Part shown: positions 47,891 to 59,029 of the stretch, piece after piece
Numbering within the stretch: position 1 is the first letter of the stretch
Layout of the letters: each line of letters opens with the position of its first letter
From: Cryptomeria japonica
Lineage: Eukaryota; Streptophyta; Pinopsida; Cupressales; Cupressaceae
Reading direction: 5' to 3'
Assembly (NCBI RefSeq): GCF_030272615.1
Contig: NC_081414.1
Coordinates: forward strand, 663,024,938 to 663,088,937
DNA length: 64,000 bases
Translations under genes and position numbers: made by a program
Notes under the pieces: generated by a model
What the model was told of the DNA's origin: nothing
The model's database searches: none
Seen by the model: the letters and a program-made list of their open reading frames with translations, nothing else

Positions 47891-47911
47891 TGGTGAACCT
47901 AACGTGAATCC
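47891..47911 (+). other. Primer binding site of G
   Basis: TGGTGAACCTAACGTGAATC, four bases after the LTR end, nearly identical to the PBS of L. A 12-kb autonomous and a 9.7-kb pol-less element sharing a primer is consistent with trans-mobilisation. Confidence 0.7.
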
Positions 47912-48245
47912 AATTTCATTTGTATTGCATTACATTGTTAGATTTAGATCTAGTTTATTTTATTTGCTTTCAAAACATTAAAAAAAAACAGAAAAAAGAG
48001 AAAAAAAGAAAAAAAAAAAGAGATGGGATTATTTTATTTTTGTTGCATTGTGTGTTTAAGTATCATGCAATTTTCATTTCAAAATGTTAGATTTCTATTT
48101 GTAAGATGTTCATGCTTTTGATGATGTATGCAATTTTGTTGATTATGAGTTTAGTAAGGGATAATTAGATGAAGCTCTAGATGATTTTTTGAACCCTAAG
48201 CTTTCTAAACCCTCATTTTGACAAAAGCTAATCAACCTTGTTACT

Positions 48246-49131
48246 ATGCCATTTTGTGGTGATGAGAAAGACAAGTTGAATGATCCCTCTCATAGGTACA
48301 TTCCTATCAACTCCTCCACTAGATCTAGCAACATGGTTGACTCTCATGATTCCCTCTATGATGTTATGTGTCCTTTTGGGTATAAAGATAAGCCTTTTAA
48401 TCACTATGACCATGCTTTATTAGATGATGCCCTTGACAACTTAATGTCTTTGGCTAAACTTTCAAACAAGAATAATGCATCTAAAAGGTTAATCAATATG
48501 ATCAATGTGAATGAACATAGAAAACTGCTTTTTGTTGTCCAAGGTGTTTGTCTTTATCCAACTTCACCTCTTCCTAATCAACCTCTTTTCACAGTTCAAG
48601 GTGAATATAGTCATGATTCCTTTAGCACTCCAAACAAACCTATCATTACGGTTCAAGGAAGGAATTCTGCTAAGAGTCCTTATAGCGATGCTAGACAACT
48701 GACTAACGAGAGTTATAATGCAGTTGCCCATACCTATAACATGAGAAACAATAGGCAACCTAACCCTCCTCCAATTTTTTTGACTCCTCTACCTGATCCT
48801 CAACTCATTCTTCCTCAAGCACCTCATATTTCACAAACCCTTGGTAAGGAATATGATATTGTCGAGCAACTTAAAGCTACTCCTTCCAAGATATCCCTTT
48901 GGTATTTGCTTCAAACTTCCTCGACTCATCATGGAATGCTACAAGATGCCTTGAAAACATTGAATATTCCACCCATAGTAACATCCAATAATATGGCTTC
49001 TTTGATTCACTCTATAACATCACCTAAGGCTCAAATTCTATTTACACAAGATGAGCTACCCTCAAGTGAAATTCAACAACAGTATGATCCCTTAATGATT
49101 GTGGTTATCATAAATGATAGTGTGATAAGGT
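48246..49131 (+). pseudogene. gag remnant of G
   Basis: An open frame of 295 codons starts 335 bp after the PBS. I find neither the gypsy capsid signature nor a zinc knuckle. A motif ending in VQG recurs three times (FVVQG, FTVQG, ITVQG; near 48537, 48594 and 48650). The C-terminal EYDIVEQLKATPSKISLWYL (near 48850) is the segment that leads into the protease in Tat polyproteins. The capsid part therefore seems deleted and the preserved part is the gag-protease spacer. The frame continues into the protease after one TGA. Confidence 0.6.
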
Positions 49132-50170
49132 GAATATTAAAGGACAATGGTTTTGGCCTTAGTGTTGGTAGCATTAACTTGTTGCATAATATCAATGTTG
49201 ATACATCTCTTATTAAGCCCAATTCTCTTACCATCTATGGCTTCCATAATGTTGCTAAATCTTCACTAGGTATCATCATCTTGCCTGTTAAGGTAGGTCC
49301 TATTACTTTACCTACTCCTATCCATGTCATGTCTGGAGAGTTGACATACAACTTGTGCTAGGGAGACCTTGGATTCATAGCATGCAAGTTGTTCCCTCTA
49401 CATTACATAGGCAAATCAAATTCATTTACAACAATACAACATACACCTTGTTAGGTGACACAAGATTCCAAGCTTGTTTACAAACATTGAGTTCTAAATT
49501 ATTTTCAATCAATTATTCCCCTACTATCTTAGACAATTATTCTAAAGCTTCTACTTTGATTAGTGTGACCAGTTCATCAAACATGTCTCCTATATTTGGA
49601 CCGATCCCCAATACTTCCTCAAGTGGACCTAAGGTTCCCGAGGAAGATTATTTTCAACTTGACTCTATGATTGCGAATACTTTATCTCCTGAATAGATTC
49701 TTACAGAAGATGATTGGGGATCCCTTGATTTCAATCCTACTTTTGTAGGGGAATACATAATTCCCCCTAGAGAGCCTAAGTTCGAAAAGAAGAAAGAAGA
49801 AAAAGAACCTAAAAAGAAATCTACTTTGTCTAGGCCATTGAGTAATAACTTTATGGTGGCTTCTCAGATTTCATCTCCCTTAGTTTCTGGTCTAGAGGAT
49901 TTTTATCCATCACTTTTTGAAAATCCTCCTTCTTCTTCGAAAATGACTAACCTTTATGGTCCTGGTTTTCGCATCCTGGCTAGGTGTGGATATAATGGAA
50001 ATGGATGTGGTGCTCAAGAACAAGGGATTAAGGTTCCCTTGGAAAACAACTTTTTTGATATGATATTTGGGCTTGGTTATGATCCTTTCAAATGCACTAA
50101 AGCCTCTAAGAGACCATCTATTAGTTTTAATGTCATTTCCGATTCTCTCACTAAAATATCCAGAATATAT
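49132..50170 (+). pseudogene. Protease and G-patch of G
   Basis: The retropepsin is recognisable as KDNGFGLSVGSINLL near 49140 (DNG in place of the usual DSG/DTG) and LGRPWIHSMQVVPSTLH (49357-49405), with a frame change near 49360. A charged linker follows (stop at 49694). A G-patch-like domain lies at about 49955-50050: GPGFRILARCGYNGNGCGAQ then QGIKVP, ending in GLGYDP near 50070. G-patches after the protease are known from several plant gypsy lineages and bind RNA or helicases in host proteins; the role here is unknown. Confidence 0.75.
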
Positions 50171-51900
50171 TGACTATGACCCTTCTTGTGTCTTTGCTTT
50201 GGACGTATTTTCTACCAATGATTCCTTAGCTGAATTCTTGGGATCTTATGACAACCTTCCTTGTTATCACCATAACCACAGTTTTCCCTATTGTTTAAAT
50301 GTGAAAGCCTACTTTGGGAAAGAAAGAAATAACGATGAGATAGTTAAAAAAAATCCTCAATTGAGAGATGCTCCTCAACAAAGAAATCTCCTAATAAATG
50401 ACACCATTGATATCAAGATGGATCCTTGTGTTGAAGATAAGATCATCAAGATAGGGAAATGTCTTGATGAAGAAGAGAAAAAATAGTATGCGGAGTTTTA
50501 ACATGAATTCCTTGAGATCTTTGCTTCGATATATTCTGACATGACTGGCGTAGATTCTAAGATTATCACTCATAACATTGTCCTAATTCCTGATGCTAAA
50601 CCTATGAAGAAAAAGATTCGTAAGATTCACCCTAAAGTGGCATTACATGTTAAAGCTGAGATTGAAAAAATGTTGGATGTTGGGTCCATTCATCCTATCG
50701 ATTATTCCCCATGGTTTTCAAACATTGTGGTTGTGGCTAAAGCTAAAAACAAGATTAGGATGTGTACAGATTTTTGAGATCTAAATAAGGCCTCTTTAAA
50801 AGATGACTTTCCTCACCCGAATATTGATATGAGAGTGGATTCGGTAGTAGGGCATGATTTACTATCCTTAATGGATGTTTTCTTAGGATATAATCAAATA
50901 TTTATCAATCCCCAAGATCAATATAAAACTACTTTTATCATTCCATAGGGTACGTTTTGTTGGATTGTGATTCCTTTTGGATTGAAAACTACAGGCATGG
51001 CCTATCAACGTGATATGACTCATATCTTCCATGACTATATGCATAAAACCTTATAAGATTACATTTATGACATCTTAGCCAAATCCATTCTTCGTACAAA
51101 TCATGATAAGATCCTTCGTCAAATCTTTGAGAGAATTCGTAAGTATAACATGCATTTGAATCCCTAAAAATGTGTTTTTGGTGTGGATAGTGGAAAACTA
51201 TTAGGATTCATAGTTTCACATCATGGTGTTGAGGTGGATACGAACAAGATAGATTCTATTGTTAACATGTCACCTCCTAAGAATTTTTCTCAACTAAAAT
51301 GTTTGTAAGGAAAGATCCAAGCTATTCGTAGGTTCATCTCTCAACTTGCGGATGGTACCTTTCCCTTCGCACAATTGCTTAAAAAGTATATCACTTTCTA
51401 ATGGAATGAGGATTGTCATCAAGCATTCGAAGACCTGAAGACTTACTTGGCCAATCCTCCCATTCTTCAACCTGTTGACCCTACTAAGCCTTTCCTTCTA
51501 TATATTGTTGCTTCCCCTCAATCTCTTGCAGCCTTATTGGTGCAACTTGATAAGGATGGTAGGCAATGTCTGGTTTATTACATAAGCCACACTCTACTTG
51601 ATTACGAAGTTCGATATTCTACAATAGAAAGACAGTGCCTTGATTTAGTCTTTGCAACCCAAAAGTTGAGGCATTAGCTCTTGAATGTTGAAATCCATGT
51701 TATGATTAAATTTGATCCTCTTAAACATCTTTTCTCCAAAAGTGATCTTTCTAGATGCTTAACTTAGTGGGTTATGATGTTGACTGAGTTTGACCTTAAA
51801 TTTATCTCACAAAAGGCAATAAAGGGTCAAGAGTTGACTAATCACTTAGTTGATGCTCCTTCACCATTCTCCTTACCTAATCCAGAGTCTTTTCATGATG
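50171..51900 (+). pseudogene. RT and RNase H of G
   Basis: Frame 3 runs from about 50150. RT N-terminal part KKKIRKIHPKVA near 50610 and SPWFSNIVVVAKAKN near 50705 are followed by a TGA at 50775. The active-site box reads YIYDILAKS (near 51060-51085), so the first Asp of the Y-x-D-D box is Tyr. RNase H follows: LYIVASPQSLAALLVQ and YEVRYSTIERQCLDLVFA (51500-51665). About nine in-frame stops interrupt the region. The domain is inactive as it stands. Confidence 0.85.
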
Positions 51901-51919
51901 AACACATTCTTTCCATTGA

Positions 51920-52330
51920 GGTTGATGAGACTTGGGAGCTATAATTTGATGGCTCTAAGTGTCGTATGGGATCGGGGGTAGGAGTGGTCTTAATTTCTTC
52001 TAAAAAAAAGCCTATTCCTTTATCATATCGTCTCAATTTCTTATGTACCAATAACATTGCTGAATATGAAGCTCTTATAGCTAGAATTAAAGTAGCCTTG
52101 GTGTTGAATGTAAAACATCTACATATTTATGGAGATTCTCAACTAATCATAAGACAAGTGACAAAAGTTTATCAAGCTAAGAAAGACAATTTATCACAAT
52201 ATAAAGATCTAGCTTTATCCTTATTACAAAAATTTGATTCCTATACCATGGAGTCGGTTCCTCAAAAAGATAATCGACATGTTGATGCAATGGCATGTGT
52301 TGCCTCTCTTGTCTCTCTAGAGGACCCCTT
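51920..52330 (+). pseudogene. Archaeal-type RNase H of G
   Basis: It begins near 51943 with FDGSKCRMGSGVGVVL (a stop lies two codons before), then NNIAEYEALIARIK (52053), IYGDSQLIIRQV (52128) and PQKDNRHVDAMA (52263). The catalytic D, E and D are all present. This second RNase H marks G as Tat-lineage. Compare the decayed copy in H2. Confidence 0.8.
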
Positions 52331-52982
52331 AGTAGATCTTAAATTTACTATTCACAACCTTACTTCCCTGGCTATTGCTGATAATCCTAGTGATGTGGCA
52401 TATTATTGCATTATAGATTGTAACGAATGGTACTCACATGTCATGAGATATTTGAGTGATGGTACCTTTCTTGACTCTGCGAATAAGAATACTATGACTA
52501 GGATTCATAAATTGGCTGCTAGATACAATATCCTTTCTAATGTCCTTTATAGGAGGGGTTATAATGGTCTTCTTCTTTTCTTCTTAAACAAGGCTGAATT
52601 CCCTATTGCTCTTGAAGAGGCACATTCAGGTGCTTGCGGTGGGCATTTTGGTGGTAGGTCTTCAGTTCAGAGATTGCTCCAAATGGGATATTATTAGCAA
52701 ACCATGGAAAATGATTCCTTTACATTTGTTAAAAGATGTCATCAATGTGAGCAACATAGCAATTTGATCCATGCCCATACCCAAGAACTTCGATCACAGG
52801 TAGCATCTTGACCCTCTTATACATGGTGTTTGGATATTATTGGTAAAATATCCCCCTTCCTCTCAAAGGCATACTTTCATTATAACTTCCATTGATTACT
52901 TTATGAAGTGGGTGGAAGTTATTCCTCTTCGATCCACTACTGCTGAAGTAATTTGTCAATTCATTTTGAAAAACATCATTTC
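52331..52982 (+). pseudogene. Integrase of G, N-terminal part
   Basis: The HHCC zinc finger is readable as EEAHSGACGGHFGG (near 52615) and KRCHQCEQH (near 52735), with a stop at 52696. After a frame change near 52830 the catalytic core begins (TSIDYFMKWVEV near 52880-52915, first Asp). It is cut at 52982 by R2. Confidence 0.8.
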
Positions 52983-53477
52983 TGTGAGACATGGACCAGC
53001 TCTGATACCATGTGAGATTTTGCCAAGATCAAGAGGCAATGGAAAACATAAATAAGAGAGACAAAATATATGATAGAAATAAATTGTATTCTATCAAGAT
53101 GAAAATACTAATCAACTGGATCATCAATTGATCATTACATACAATGAATATGAGCCTGCTTATATAGGCAAGGCTATATGGATATGTGAGCACACAAACA
53201 TGACATGTGGCTCAATAAGAAACAAGGGTAGGTAGGAAAGAGGTGTGGGTAGGTAGGAGAAACAATATAATATTCCACATGAGGTGGATCACCCATTGAA
53301 TGTGGAGTGTAACAACAAGATCAACACCATAAAAGGTGGAAATTCTCCTACATACACTATCCCAATGTGGCAGAAACACCCAAGTGTCTCATACCCAAAC
53401 TACTATGAAATGCATTTCCTAAGTAAACTTAAGTAAGGTGTAATAATATCCAAGATGAATAATTATTTACACCAACA
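52983..53477 (-). repeat. 3' LTR of R2 (495 bp)
   Basis: On the minus strand it begins TGTTGGTGTAAATAATTATTC (53477), as in R1, and ends CATGTCTCACA (52983). A TATA box lies at 53160-53166. Its last 28 bp (52983-53010) contain a second PBS-like TGGTATCAGAGC. Confidence 0.92.
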
Positions 53478-53835
53478 CCCCCCCTTAAGTGCAACTTAGG
53501 GGAATGCACTAAAGTCTACAATGCAACTAAGCAATGCAAGATGGGTCCTGGCTACGAGGCCATGTTAGGTACCCATGTGCAAATGCAAATGCATGAAAAC
53601 CAATGCAAGCAAATCTCTCACAAAGCGAGGAAAGAGAGAAAAACCCAATGGGAAAAAACCCTCCCCCAAAAGAGAAATGAAAACTAGATACAAAGAGCTC
53701 TCATAGAAGTGTGTGAAGGACAAAACCCCATGTGAGGAAAAAGTGCCCCCCCCCCCCATATGAGAGAAGAAGAAGAAGAAGAAGAGAGACTAGGAAGCCC
53801 CCCCTCAATGTGGAATCTGCACCAATGATAGAAGC
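53478..53835 (-). other. 3' untranslated region and polypurine tract of R2
   Basis: The polypurine tract AAGGGGGGG (minus strand, 53478-53487) touches the LTR. C-runs at 53747-53757 and 53799-53805 are further purine runs. No gene. Confidence 0.7.
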
Positions 53836-55089
53836 TCAAAGATGAATGAAGAAACTGCTCCATAAACGTCGAACAACATTCCTCCCCTTAGGAAGAAACA
53901 AAACCAAAGGTGTATCCAAAAAGTCTCCCCATCCATGAAGGGAAGATGAAGCAAAAATACTCATGATGAAAGGAATCTCTGAAAACTGCTCAAGTGTCCC
54001 CATGTCAATGTTGAAAGGTAACCCCTCCAAAGGTGGTAAACTGTGCCACACTACTGAAAAAGGCACTCCAAGATCTAGTGGAGATGAATGTAGAACAATA
54101 TCCAAAGACTCATATGTCTCCTCAAAAGATAAATAGACCTCCTCCAAGTGTTGTACAAAAGTATCCACAATCATGTCAACCTCTAAAGATTGATCATGTA
54201 GAGAATGCACAAGAGGGTCAGAGTGATCCCTCGCAACAATCAAAGAAGGATCATATTCATCAAAGAGAAGATGAATGTCATCAATGGTATCTCCCAAATC
54301 TGAAATGTAGGAGTCCACAAACAAACCTGCAATGTCTGTCAAGTAGGCATCCCAATCAACTGAAGCGCGAAGACATGAAATATCCTGCTGCACTGAATCA
54401 TAAGAAGGCAAAACTGTCACACTAGCTGCATCATCAGGTACAATAGGTGGTGTGATATTAATAGAAGGAGATGATATGCAAGGCTCAAGAATGGGGTCAC
54501 ATGTGAGAATCCCCAAGTTCAAATGCCCAAAGTTCTCCTCAAAATTTGAATCATCAATATAGGAAGAACCAACCTTATCAATAGGACCAAAATCTGAAAA
54601 AGAGTACAACCGAGATGCATGATCAACCACCCCAGTCGCAATGATAGCTCCACTCTCCAAGTCTCTAATGATAACTGAATCAGGTGTGAACTCCATAATT
54701 TTCCTAGTTGCCCCATGTGTGATTTGATAGATGGAAAGAAGATTATTTGTCAAGTGGGGTACACACAACACATCATTGAAGGAGTTATCCCCAATGGCAA
54801 CAGATCCTTTCCCAATCACATCCATGTATGTATGATTGCACATCAAAATATGTGGCATGTGGCAAGGCTCAAATGTAGAAAACATAGACTGCAAAGATGC
54901 CATATGATGAGAAGCCCCTGAATCTAGAAGCCATCTCCCTGAATCATGGCTTGAAGTAGCACAAAGAGCTTGTCCCTTTCCTTTATCTATCCCAAAAGAG
55001 TGATCCTTTCCTTTATCCTTGGAAGAAGAAGTTGATGTAGACATTCTAGAAGGTAGGTTGATTCTATTCTTCTCAAGAAGATTCTTCAA
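53836..55089 (-). CDS. R2 protease fused to a novel acidic domain
   Basis: 417 codons without a stop, in the same frame as gag upstream. Residues ~1-40 are Ser/Lys-rich. The protease active site is WLLDSGASHHM (near residue 55) and its C-terminal part NLLSIYQIT (near 115). At the pre-integrase block FGHLN (near residue 195) similarity to R1 ends. About 190 residues follow that are rich in Asp, Ser and Leu, with no motif I recognise. The last ~25 residues (FLPKGRNVVRRLWSSFF) resemble the start of the R1 RT. So the integrase region was replaced, and RT truncated, without breaking the frame. Origin and function of the insert are unknown. Confidence 0.7.
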   Translation of the reverse strand: MKNLLEKNRINLPSRMSTSTSSSKDKGKDHSFGIDKGKGQALCATSSHDSGRWLLDSGASHHMASLQSMFSTFEPCHMPHILMCNHTYMDVIGKGSVAIGDNSFNDVLCVPHLTNNLLSIYQITHGATRKIMEFTPDSVIIRDLESGAIIATGVVDHASRLYSFSDFGPIDKVGSSYIDDSNFEENFGHLNLGILTCDPILEPCISSPSINITPPIVPDDAASVTVLPSYDSVQQDISCLRASVDWDAYLTDIAGLFVDSYISDLGDTIDDIHLLFDEYDPSLIVARDHSDPLVHSLHDQSLEVDMIVDTFVQHLEEVYLSFEETYESLDIVLHSSPLDLGVPFSVVWHSLPPLEGLPFNIDMGTLEQFSEIPFIMSIFASSSLHGWGDFLDTPLVLFLPKGRNVVRRLWSSFFIHL

Positions 55090-55935
55090 CTCATCAATAT
55101 CCTTCTTATAATAACGATGTTCATCATGTCCCGACTTCTTGCAATATCCACAAAAAAGATTGCCTTTATATGATTTCCTCTTAGGTGAGAATGGTGAATC
55201 ACCTTATTGTGGAGAGAAAGATTGTGCTCCATCTTGTTGTGGTTTTGACTTAGGTTGCTTTTGATTCTTGCCTTTTCCTTGATTACTTTGATTCCCTTTG
55301 TTAGCCACCAAAGCTTGTGACTTTGAAGATTTGAGAATCCCCATCGTGGTCAACTTATATTGCTCAAGTATCAACATCTCCGTGAATGAATCAAATGAGG
55401 GAGAAGTGTATGAGGAACCTTGAGCTAACCTATGGGTGTGAAAGCTAGATACAAAGGCTGCATACTCTGAAGGAAGCTTGTCCAACAAGTTATAAACCAA
55501 TTGAGCATCCTTTTTGTCAATTCCACAATCCTTTAGCTTTGCTCTTAGTTTAGTTGCTTTTGTGACATAATCTTGGATTGTATCAAAATCCTTGGGATCC
55601 AAAGTTGTGAGTTCACTATCAAGCTTGTATCCCTTAATCTCATCAACTTGACCATACAATTTCTTAAAAATATCCCAAGCCTCTTTAATTGTTGTACACT
55701 TATCAATGTGAAAAATAAGGTCATCTAATACAAACTTTCTAAGAGTTCCAAGTGCCATAGCATTCTTAGTAATCCATTCAATTTGAGCATTAGGATTAGC
55801 CATAGGATTAGGTGGTGTTGTAATAGTTTCATTTACATAATGAATGAGTCCTTTTTCCATTAGTTTACTCCATCCCTTAATTTTCCATGATGCATAATTA
55901 TGAGGAGTTAAAAGTGGAAATTTACTAGAACCCAT
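55090..55935 (-). CDS. gag of R2 (copia UBN2-type) with decayed zinc knuckle
   Basis: The start is the ATG at 55935 (MGSSKFPLLTPHNYASWK); the frame is open 48 bases further upstream, but R1 supports this start. 244 codons are intact to a TAA at 55204-55206, where R1 has Gln. The frame then continues through CGYCKKSGHDEHRY (near 55140), a knuckle whose last Cys is Tyr, into the protease frame. About three quarters of residues match R1 gag. It would build the particle. Confidence 0.85.
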
Positions 55936-56757
55936 AGCACCAAAATGAAAAAACACAAAATAGAGAGAGGCACAATCACACAAGACACCCCCCCAAAATA
56001 CTCAATTAAGAAATCCATCCAAAATGGTGATTTTGGCAATTTATACTTAGTGCATATACAATGGGCCACTTGCAAAACAAGGAAAAGTGGACTTCTGATT
56101 TCAATTTACAACTTCTCAAAATGAGATCTAAGAGACTTCAACAAATACTGCTAGTGATCTAAACTGAGATCCAAGCAAGATGCAAGTACTAGATATGCCA
56201 AAAATGGCCAAATACTGAAAGTACAATTTATAATTAAAATCACTACAAATATATGGTAGATTATGAAAGTACATGAAAAAATATGCACTTTCAAAAAAAA
56301 TGGCACCTGAAAAGGAGTCCATATGAGCCCAAACGAAGCCTCCAAAGTTGTAAAAAATGGGATTTCATGATTTCTGAAAAAACCTGTATCCAAAAATCAA
56401 AAAAATACTATACCACTGTCCAAATCATGAAATTATACCCCAGAACAAAAAAAATTGCTCGAAAAAATGAGTCCGGATGAGTGAGATATCGCTATTTGAA
56501 AATTGTCTGCAAAATTATAATTTCTAGAAAATTTCCGCCACAGCGTCAAACTTTAAATGCCTCTAGATTTGGCCTCCGAAGTCCGATTTGGATGAAACAA
56601 AAGGCAAAACTAACTTTCTTGGTCCTCCTCAATCCAATGGTAACCTCAGATTTGACCCATCAAGCTTCAATAATAACCTGCAATAGAAAACTCCAAAATA
56701 CACAACCCCAAATAGCATCAAATTTCTCTCAATTAGCAAACCAATGACACTCTAATG
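55936..56757 (-). other. Leader of R2
   Basis: About 820 bp without a gene, and without the GC-rich block of the R1 and C leaders. The short plus-strand frames are chance. Confidence 0.65.
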
Positions 56758-56769
56758 GCTCTGATACCA
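56758..56769 (-). other. Primer binding site of R2 (initiator Met tRNA type)
   Basis: The plus strand GCTCTGATACCA touches the 5' LTR. A second identical site lies 28 bp away inside the LTR (56786-56797). Confidence 0.88.
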
Positions 56770-57264
56770 TATGAGACATGGACCAGCTCTGATACCATGT
56801 GATATTTTGTCAAGATCAAGAGGCAATGGAAAGAATAAATAAGAGAGAAAAAATATATGATAGAAATAAACTGTATTCTATCAAGATGAAAATACTGATC
56901 AACTGGATCATCAATCGATCATTACATACAATGAATATGAGTTTGCTTATATAGGCAAGACTATATGGATATGTGAGCACACAAACATGACATGTGGCTC
57001 AATAAGAAACAAGGGTATGTAGGAAATAGGTGTGGGTAGGTAGGAGAAACAATATAATATTCCACATGAGGTGGATCACCCACTGAATGTGGAGTGTAAC
57101 AACAAGATCAACACCATAAAAGGTGGAAATTCTCCTACATACACTATTCCAACGTGGCACAAACACCCAAGTGTCTCATACCCAAACTACAATGAAATTC
57201 ATTTCCTAAGTAAACTTAAGTAAGGTGTAATAATATCGAAGATGAATAATTATTTACACCAACA
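56770..57264 (-). repeat. 5' LTR of R2 (495 bp)
   Basis: Same length and order as the left copy with only scattered substitutions. The edge base pair is TA instead of TG (TATGAGAC). TATA box at 56947-56953. Confidence 0.92.
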
Positions 57265-57968
57265 ATTTCTCGATTTGGGATACCTTTTGCCTTAGTTTCA
57301 GATAATGGAACATCATTCAAAAATAAGGATGTGAAGTTTCTTGAGAAATATCATATTCAAAATAAATTTTCTACACCTTATTATCATCAATCAAATGGTC
57401 AAGCTAAGTCTTCTAATAGGATAATTGAACAAATTCTTCAAAAGACTGTAAACAAGCATGGTAAGGATTGGCAGACTCAATTGACTTATGCTATGTGGGC
57501 TTATCGCATGAGTGTACATGTTGCTATGGGTTGTACTCCTTATAATCTTGTTTATGGTGTTGATGCCATTATGCCTTTAGAGTGAGAAATTCCTTCTTTG
57601 AGAGTTTCTCTTAGGGGTATAGTGGATGATGATTCCTATAGAGAGAAAATACTTCAACAACTTGAGATGCTCGATGAACAGCGTATAAATTCCCTCAAGA
57701 ATATTCAAGTGTATCATAAAAAATTTCAATGAAGCTACAATGATAAGGTTATTCAACGTTCCTTCTTAGCAGGGGATTTAGTCCTTTATGAGAATCAGCA
57801 CAACGTGAATGCCTTACCTAAGGAGAAAGGAAAATTCAGTCCTAATTGGCTTGGACCATAAATTGTTGTGGAGGTCTATGGATCGGGTGCTTACAAGATA
57901 ATAGATATGGAAGGTACACATCTCAAGGATCCCATAAATTCTATACACCTTCATAGATACCATGCTTA
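57265..57968 (+). pseudogene. Integrase of G, C-terminal part
   Basis: It resumes the catalytic core: VSDNGTSFKNKDV (second Asp, near 57297) and HQSNGQAKSSNRI (near 57385), where the catalytic Glu is Lys. The core ends with AVDAIMPLE-type sequence (YGVDAIMPLE, 57555-57584) and a stop. Downstream is a chromodomain-free C-terminal part (FLAGDLVLYENQ near 57765, HLHRYHA at the end). Confidence 0.85.
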
Positions 57969-57971
57969 GTT

Positions 57972-57972
<1 letters not shown>

Positions 57973-58016
<44 letters not shown>
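57973..58016. repeat. (CT)n microsatellite
   Basis: About 21 perfect CT units start a few bases after the end of the integrase frame of G. Confidence 0.95.
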
Positions 58017-58018
<2 letters not shown>

Positions 58019-59029
58019 AGTCTTCTTTTTGTTCTCTTTATATATCTTTTTTTTATTCAAAATTGGGTAATATGTTAGCATGTCTTCATTAAAGTAGGTG
58101 GGATTAAATGATGTTATATTGTTTGGTCTACATTACTTCATTCTTGACAAGCATTTTTTATTACTTTATTGTTTTTCTTGGATTTGATTTATGTAAATTG
58201 AATTGATTTACCTTTCATATGTGCTAGCATATTATACAATTTCTTATGTGCTAAGTAAAACTATATAATGTTGTGTTTAATTAAGATTTAATTAAATTAC
58301 ATTAGTCATATAGTTCTAATGCTTAATACATTCTTCTTTTACATCATCAAAGTAGCATTTGATTAAATACTTGGTTATTTAATTAAATCACATGTATCAA
58401 TTTAATCATGAACCATTGAGAAATCAATCACATGGAAATTCAAATTAGACATACATGTTCATTACTCAATGTGTTACTTCTAATATAAGCAATGCATATA
58501 TTGTTTAAGAATTAAAAATAACATAATCATGAGTGTCATCATATATACATAAATATATCAAAGTCATCTCCTATCTCTAGGACTATTAGCTGGAGGATGG
58601 TGGCTAGATGCCCCCTCCTGATCTAGCCGTGGGAGTGGCCCCATGGGGGTGTATCTTGATATGGACTATGAGTGACTCTACAAGGAGATCCTGCAATCCC
58701 TCTCCATCATGATCCCTCAATATGTGTCTTCCTCTATCTCTAAAGTTGCTAGGTCACTCTATGTTTGTCATAATCTCTCACATAGGACCTCTATCTCCAT
58801 CTAAATAGGAGAGAAAAGGTCCTCATTTCATCCTACATCCCTTTGGGATTTGTACACTATCTGCAAGGAACTAGGAATGTGCATAATCATAATAAGGTTT
58901 TTCAGTGCATTCTGAATCAAAGAACGCCACTCCTGGATGGTAGCTGGAAGATAGAGAGAAAAATTCGATCAGTAGCATTCTATATCATCAAATCTAAGCA
59001 AGTAAGATACATATGTTAATCAACAATAG
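58017..59029 (+). other. 3' region of G between integrase and antisense PMD gene
   Basis: AT-rich to about 58560 with no frame, then sequence that may be the far 3' part of the antisense gene (broken minus-strand frames). Nothing recognised. Confidence 0.4.

Larger units (their letters stand above)
52983..57264 (-). mobile_element. Element R2: 4.3-kb copia derivative lacking integrase and RT
   Basis: Both LTRs are 495 bp (52983-53477 and 56770-57264) with a perfect ATTTC target duplication (52978-52982 and 57265-57269). Gag, zinc knuckle and protease resemble R1. Integrase is replaced by ~200 residues of other sequence, and RT-RNase H are missing beyond a possible RT N-terminal trace. R1-type elements are the obvious helper. 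R2 is the best preserved element here, with one stop in about 700 codons. Confidence 0.9.

Noticed and set aside
53747-53757. Poly-C runs (345-357, 6230-6241, 53747-53757) as regulatory signals
   Set aside because: They are decayed copies of LTR-end or polypurine sequences and vary in length like slippage-prone homopolymers.
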